64,000 bases of DNA, taken from Sphaerisporangium sp. TRM90804. Its GTDB lineage: Bacteria > Actinomycetota > Actinomycetes > Streptosporangiales > Streptosporangiaceae. Shown here one piece after another: positions 60,100 through 64,000 of this stretch. Position 1 is the stretch's first letter. Each line of letters starts with the position of its first letter. The stretch lies in assembly GCF_029846175.1 (NCBI RefSeq), contig NZ_JARWAC010000017.1, positions 124,001 to 188,000 of the forward strand, written 5' to 3'. The notes beneath the pieces are model-generated. The model searched no databases. It was not told the origin of the DNA and was given only the letters and a program-made list of their open reading frames with translations. The translations under genes were made by a program, and so were the position numbers.

Positions 60100-62277
60100 A
60101 TGGGCGACGAGAGCGAACCGCGGGCCGCGATGCCATCCCCGACCGCCGCCGGAGGGCCGGCGGCCGGCGAGAGCGAGGCGTCGCTCAGGGAGGAGGCCGA
60201 GCGGCGGCTGCGGGCGCTGGCGGGGCAGGACGCCCGGCTCCGGGAGGACCAGTGGGTGGCCATCCGCGCCCTGGTGGTCGAGCGGCGGCGGGCCCTGGTG
60301 GTGCAGCGCACCGGCTGGGGCAAGTCGGCGGTCTACTTCGTGGCCACCTCGCTGCTGCGCGCACGCGGGGCCGGCCCCACGGTCATCGTCTCCCCGCTGC
60401 TGGCGCTGATGCGCAACCAGATCGCCGCCGCCGAGCGCGCCGGGGTCCGCGCCGCGACGATCAACTCCGCCAACGTCGACGAGTGGGAGCTCGTGCACGC
60501 CCAGGTGGAGCGGGGCGAGACCGACGTCCTGCTGGTCAGCCCCGAGCGGCTCAACAACCCCGACTTCCGCGACCTCGTGCTGCCCAAGCTCGCGGCCGGC
60601 GCGGGTCTCGTCGTCGTCGACGAGGCCCACTGCATCTCCGACTGGGGCCACGACTTCCGTCCCGACTACCGGCGGCTCCGCACGCTGCTCGCCGGCCTGC
60701 CCCCCGGCGTGCCGGTGCTGGCGACCACGGCCACGGCCAACGCCCGCGTCACCCGCGACGTCGCCGAGCAGCTCGGCACCGGCGGCGGCCGGGAGCCCGA
60801 GACCGCCGAGACCCTGGTGCTGCGCGGGCCGCTGGAGCGCGACAGCCTGCACCTGAGCGTCGTGCGCCCGGCCACGGCCGAGCAGCGGCTCGCGTGGCTG
60901 GCCCAGGCGATGCGCGAGCTTCCGGGGTCCGGCATCGTCTACACGCTCACGGTCGCCGCCACGCAGGAGATCGCCGCCTACCTCCGCGAGCAGGGCCACG
61001 AGGTCGCCGCCTACTCCGGCCAGACCGATCCGGCCGACCGCCTCGCCGCCGAGCAGGCGCTGCTGGGCAACCGGCTGAAGGCCCTGGTGGCCACCTCGGC
61101 GCTGGGCATGGGCTTCGACAAGCCCGACCTCGGGTTCGTCATCCACGTCGGCGCCCCGGCCTCGCCGGTGGCCTACTACCAGCAGGTGGGCCGGGCCGGG
61201 CGCGGCGTCGAGCGGGCGGAGGTCGTCCTGCTGCCCGGCCAGGAGGATCGCGACATCTGGGCCTACTTCGCCTCGCTGGCCTTCCCGCCCGAGGCGGTCG
61301 TGCGCGCCACGCTCCAGGCGCTCGGCGAGCGGGGCACGATGTCCACCGCCGCGCTGGAGACCCGCGTCGACCTCAGCCGCACCCGCCTGGAGTCGATGCT
61401 CAAGGTGCTCGACGTCGACGGCGCCGTGAAGCGGGTCAAGGGCGGCTGGCAGGCCACCGGGCAGCCCTGGGCGTACGACTCCGAGCGGTACGCCAGGGTG
61501 GCCGCCGAACGGGCGGCCGAGCAGCGGGCGATGCTCGGCTACATCGCCACCACCGAGTGCCGCGAGGAGTTCCTGCGCCGCCACCTCGACGACACCACCG
61601 CGCGCCCCTGCGGGCGCTGCGACAACTGCACGGGCGTGCACCGCACGGCGGAGGTCGCGCGGGCCGCCGTCGAGGGGGCCAGGGAGCGGTTGCGCCGTCC
61701 CGGCGTCGAGGTGGAGCCCCGGCGGCAGTGGCCCACCGGGCTCAAGGAGCTCGGCCTGTCCGGTCGCATCGCGGCCAAGGTGGCGGCCGAGCCGGGCCGA
61801 GCGCTCGGGCGGCTGACCGACATCGGCTGGGGCAACACGCTGCGCCGCCTGCTGGCCGAGAGCGCTCCCGACGGGCCGGTGCCCGACGAGGTGTTCGCCG
61901 CCGTGGTGGCCGTGCTCAGCTCCTGGGGCTGGGAGCGACGCCCGGGCGCCGTCGTGACGATGCCGTCCGCCACCCGTCCGCTGCTGGTCGCCTCGCTGGG
62001 CGAGCGGCTGGCCGCCGTCGGCAGGCTGCGGTACCTCGGCTCGCTGGCCTACCGCCTCGGCCCGCCCGGCCGCCAGCACAACAGCGCCCAGCGGGTGCGC
62101 GCCCTGCACGCCACGCTCGGCCCCCCTCCGGCCGACGCCGCCGACCTCGCGGCCGGCCCGGTGCTCCTGGTCGACGACCGCGTGGACACCGGCTGGACCA
62201 TGACCATGGGCGCCGCCGTGCTGCGCGAGGCCGGGGTCCCCGCCGTCCTGCCGCTGGCCCTCGCCACCACCACCTGA
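60100..62277 (+). CDS. RecQ-like DEAH helicase with C-terminal phosphoribosyltransferase-like segment
   Basis: The protein is 725 aa. It has a RecQ-type helicase core with Walker A TGWGKS (Lys75), DEAH at 174-177 followed by [22 protein letters not shown] and motif [12 protein letters not shown] zinc-binding cysteine cluster (Cys-x19-Cys-x2-Cys-x2-Cys, CGRCDNC) and a winged-helix-like region follow. The last 45 residues carry [13 protein letters not shown] at about 689-701, the PRPP-binding signature of type I phosphoribosyltransferases, after which the chain ends. It should unwind DNA in repair or fork restart; the purpose of the PRTase-like piece is unknown. The ATG follows AAGGA. It is divergent from parC, with a 154-bp shared promoter region. 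Confidence 0.88.
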   Translation: MGDESEPRAAMPSPTAAGGPAAGESEASLREEAERRLRALAGQDARLREDQWVAIRALVVERRRALVVQRTGWGKSAVYFVATSLLRARGAGPTVIVSPLLALMRNQIAAAERAGVRAATINSANVDEWELVHAQVERGETDVLLVSPERLNNPDFRDLVLPKLAAGAGLVVVDEAHCISDWGHDFRPDYRRLRTLLAGLPPGVPVLATTATANARVTRDVAEQLGTGGGREPETAETLVLRGPLERDSLHLSVVRPATAEQRLAWLAQAMRELPGSGIVYTLTVAATQEIAAYLREQGHEVAAYSGQTDPADRLAAEQALLGNRLKALVATSALGMGFDKPDLGFVIHVGAPASPVAYYQQVGRAGRGVERAEVVLLPGQEDRDIWAYFASLAFPPEAVVRATLQALGERGTMSTAALETRVDLSRTRLESMLKVLDVDGAVKRVKGGWQATGQPWAYDSERYARVAAERAAEQRAMLGYIATTECREEFLRRHLDDTTARPCGRCDNCTGVHRTAEVARAAVEGARERLRRPGVEVEPRRQWPTGLKELGLSGRIAAKVAAEPGRALGRLTDIGWGNTLRRLLAESAPDGPVPDEVFAAVVAVLSSWGWERRPGAVVTMPSATRPLLVASLGERLAAVGRLRYLGSLAYRLGPPGRQHNSAQRVRALHATLGPPPADAADLAAGPVLLVDDRVDTGWTMTMGAAVLREAGVPAVLPLALATTT

Positions 62278-62349
62278 CCGCCGGCGGGCACCGATCCCAG
62301 ACGGTTCTCCGGGACCGGCGGCACGCCCGGCGCTACCCCGTGCGGCTCC

Positions 62350-62880
62350 TCAGCCTCGTGGGCGGATGAGGGTGTTCTGGAACGAGGTGATCATCCACTG
62401 GCCGGCCTGCTTGACGGCGACGTTGGTGTTGATCGAGAGGGCGTCCGGCCGGCAGGCCTTCTCCTGGTTGTAGAGCACGCAGCTCTTGCGGACGATGACC
62501 GCCATCGTCGGCGTGATGAACCGCACCTTGTCGTCCATTTCGAGAAGGCGGGTGTTCTTGAGCTGGGTGTTGAAGTACTGCTGGAGCTTGGTGGCGATGG
62601 TCGCGCGACCGTGCAGGTGCTCGCCCAGGATGTTCACCAGGTCGGCGTCCGGAGAGTAGATCGAGGCGTACGCCTTGCCGTCCCCCCGCGCCCAGGCGGC
62701 TTCCTGGTGCTGCCGCATCTTGGTGAAAGCGGCGAGATCGGACTCGTTGTGCGCCGCGCCCGTGACGGCGGGCGTCGCGCCGCTGGTCGCGGGCGTCACG
62801 GCGGCGCCGGTGAGCGCGATGCCGAGCCCGCTCATGAGCGCGATGCCGATCGATTTCCGCCCGTGTCGATGAATGCCCAT
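62350..62880 (-). CDS. Secreted SnoaL/SgcJ-like (DUF4440-type) protein
   Basis: The 176-aa protein starts at the ATG at 62880 with SD GGGAG (6-base spacing). A signal peptide (GRKSIGIALMSGLGIALTGA) is followed by an Ala/Thr-rich stretch. The NTF2-like domain then carries DLAAFTKMRQHQEAAWARGD, YSPDADLVNILGEHLHGRA and a closing QWMITSFQNTLI. This fold forms a small cone-shaped pocket. Relatives include polyketide cyclases and enediyne-cluster proteins of the SgcJ/EcaC group, but most are of unknown function. The in-frame upstream extension to 63195 is not supported. It is convergent with the helicase gene. Confidence 0.85.
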   Translation of the reverse strand: MGIHRHGRKSIGIALMSGLGIALTGAAVTPATSGATPAVTGAAHNESDLAAFTKMRQHQEAAWARGDGKAYASIYSPDADLVNILGEHLHGRATIATKLQQYFNTQLKNTRLLEMDDKVRFITPTMAVIVRKSCVLYNQEKACRPDALSINTNVAVKQAGQWMITSFQNTLIRPRG

Positions 62881-63263
62881 CGTAAACTCCCGTCGGATGT
62901 TGGTCGTCGTCAAACGTGCGAACGTCATCTGATCGACCGTCGACATCCACCACGTGTGCTCCTGCCAGCCCGGCGGATCGCCCGGGCTTACACGGATGGG
63001 ATCACCGCCCGCTCCGCTGAATACCCGCCGGACGCGGGTGGGCGAAAGCGGTTCCGGTGTGGTGATGTAGGCATGGCGTGTCTTCCGATGCGCGCCCTTG
63101 GGCGGGCGTGCCGACGTGGCCTCCTTAGCGAGAAACCTCGATACGTGTCTTACCCCGTTTGTCCGATTTGCTACACATGAATAGAAATGGAGCAATAGGG
63201 GCGGAAGGCCCGACTTTCTGGCCGGAGTATCGGCGGGGGATCACGGGTGCGGGAACGCCGGAA
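62881..63263. other. spacer without a credible gene
   Basis: The region contains a 7-bp-stem hairpin (62967-62973 with 62982-62988) in the probable leader of the SnoaL-like gene and is less GC-rich near 63130-63200. An open frame continues upstream from the SnoaL gene, but it lacks a start signal and similarity. The promoter of the SnoaL-like gene must lie here; I could not place it. Confidence 0.4.
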
Positions 63264-63287
63264 GACGTCTCCGCACGCGGAGACGTC
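63264..63287 (-). terminator. terminator-like hairpin after the sugar kinase
   Basis: GACGTCTCCGC (63264-63274) and GCGGAGACGTC (63277-63287) form a perfect 11-bp inverted repeat separated by 2 bases, 15 bp past the sugar kinase stop on the minus strand. Confidence 0.65.
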
Positions 63288-63301
63288 CCGTGACCAGGCG
63301 G

Positions 63302-64000
63302 TTACAGGCGGGGGCGGGCGCCGAGGTTGCCGATGGCCTTGGCGGCGAGGGCGTTGCCGGCGGCCAGCGCGTCGGCGGGCTGCTTGCCCTCCAGCCATGG
63401 CTGCAGGAACCCGGCCGTGAAGGCGTCGCCGGCGCCGGTGCCGTCGACGATGCGCTCGATGTGGTCGGCCGGGGCGCGCACGGGCTCGGGCCGGTTGTTG
63501 GTGTACCAGAGGGAGCCTTCGGCACCCATCTTGATCACGACCTGGGGGAACCAGGCGGTCAGCACCTTGGCGGCGGAGGCGGGATCGTCGCGCCCGGTGA
63601 GGACCTTCGCCTGGGACTCGTTGGCCAGCAGCAGCTTGGCGCTGTGCGTCCACTCCAGGAACGGCTCGGCGCCGTTGCGCTCCAGCGGCGCCGCCGAGGC
63701 GCAGTCGACCGAGATCGACATGCCCGCGCGGCGCGCGTGGTCGAGCGCGGCCATGCCGGCGTCCCGCGAGCCCTCGTTGAGCAGGGTGTAACCGGAGACG
63801 TGCAGGTGACCGCCCTGCATGAACAGGTCGCGCGGCAGGTCTTCGGGGGAGAGGGCGGCGTTCGCGCCTGGATCGGAGAGCAGCGTGCGCTCGCCCTTGT
63901 GGGTCACCAGCACGACACAGGTGCCGGTCGGCCGGTCGGGATCCATGACCAGGCGGGCGTCGACGCCGTACCCCATGAGCTCCATGTCACGGTTACGGCC
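63302..64000 (-). CDS. PfkB-family carbohydrate kinase (ribokinase-like), 5' end outside window
   Basis: The frame is open to the right edge, so the N-terminal part is missing; about 232 residues are present. Features are PTGTCVVLVTHKGERTLLSD near the start, LLLANESQAKVLTG, VVIKMGAEGSLWY and the C-terminal PfkB signature DGTGAGDAFTAGFL, which holds the catalytic Asp and the anion hole. It phosphorylates a sugar or nucleoside with ATP. The exact substrate is unclear; ribokinase or adenosine/fructose-type kinases are the nearest groups. An in-frame ATG at 63985 is unlikely to be the true start because the family domain begins earlier. Confidence 0.9.
   Translation of the reverse strand, partial: GRNRDMELMGYGVDARLVMDPDRPTGTCVVLVTHKGERTLLSDPGANAALSPEDLPRDLFMQGGHLHVSGYTLLNEGSRDAGMAALDHARRAGMSISVDCASAAPLERNGAEPFLEWTHSAKLLLANESQAKVLTGRDDPASAAKVLTAWFPQVVIKMGAEGSLWYTNNRPEPVRAPADHIERIVDGTGAGDAFTAGFLQPWLEGKQPADALAAGNALAAKAIGNLGARPRL

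Noticed and set aside
59955-60323. N-terminal extension of ParC
   Set aside because: Overlaps the divergent helicase gene; ParC similarity starts at MARR (59945).
62881-63195. N-terminal extension of the SnoaL-like protein
   Set aside because: A signal peptide and a good SD mark the start at 62880; the upstream translation is not protein-like.

Overview
The window is high-GC actinobacterial chromosome. Third codon positions are almost all G or C, GTG starts are frequent, and long open frames run antisense to nearly every gene. The lineage clues are an HrdB-type principal sigma factor with a long Lys/Ala-rich and acidic N-terminus, a ParE/ParC pair of the Streptomyces type, an XRE(DUF5753)-DUF397 pair, an AfsR-like SARP regulator and Ser/Thr kinases with extracellular beta-propellers. 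I infer a mycelial actinomycete, possibly Streptosporangiales, but sequence reading alone does not fix the genus.

Left third (1-24167): a plant-oligosaccharide locus. It holds the tail of a GH3 glycosidase; then a likely single operon with a cytoplasmic GH31 alpha-xylosidase, a sugar ABC importer (lipoprotein plus two permeases, no ATPase), a secreted GH3 and a secreted GH35 beta-galactosidase. After an interruption by an XRE/DUF397 pair, two Ser/Thr kinases and a small Cys/His protein come a ROK repressor, a cytoplasmic GH3 and a LacI repressor. Alpha-xylosidase, beta-galactosidase and beta-glucosidase-type activities match the linkages of galactosylated xyloglucan oligosaccharides, so xyloglucan use is my working hypothesis. 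Two operator types are visible: A/T-rich xylO-like inverted repeats before the GH31 operon and the ROK gene, and three LacI-type palindromes before the cytoplasmic GH3.

Middle (24368-46002): accessory genes. These are an LtrA membrane protein, a 1240-aa SARP/NB-ARC/TPR regulator with a repetitive linker, a DHFR-like reductase, a DoxX protein and an MFS exporter. A TPR membrane protein is followed by a membrane-anchored tandem AAA+ ATPase. A complete dipeptide/oligopeptide ABC operon with a fused double ATPase follows, then two genes of unknown function. Spacers at 25556-26074 and 30469-30950 carry degenerate direct repeats.

Right third (46348-64000): a PAS-PAS-GAF-SpoIIE phosphatase gene broken by one extra base, then conserved housekeeping genes: hrdB, parE, parC and a RecQ-like helicase with a phosphoribosyltransferase-like tail. 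Interspersed are YaaA, a DUF7455-like zinc protein, a beta-carbonic anhydrase, a redoxin, a VOC protein and a SnoaL-like secreted protein. A PfkB sugar kinase runs off the right edge. Strong hairpins separate most convergent pairs. I saw no tRNA, rRNA, CRISPR array, transposase or phage gene.
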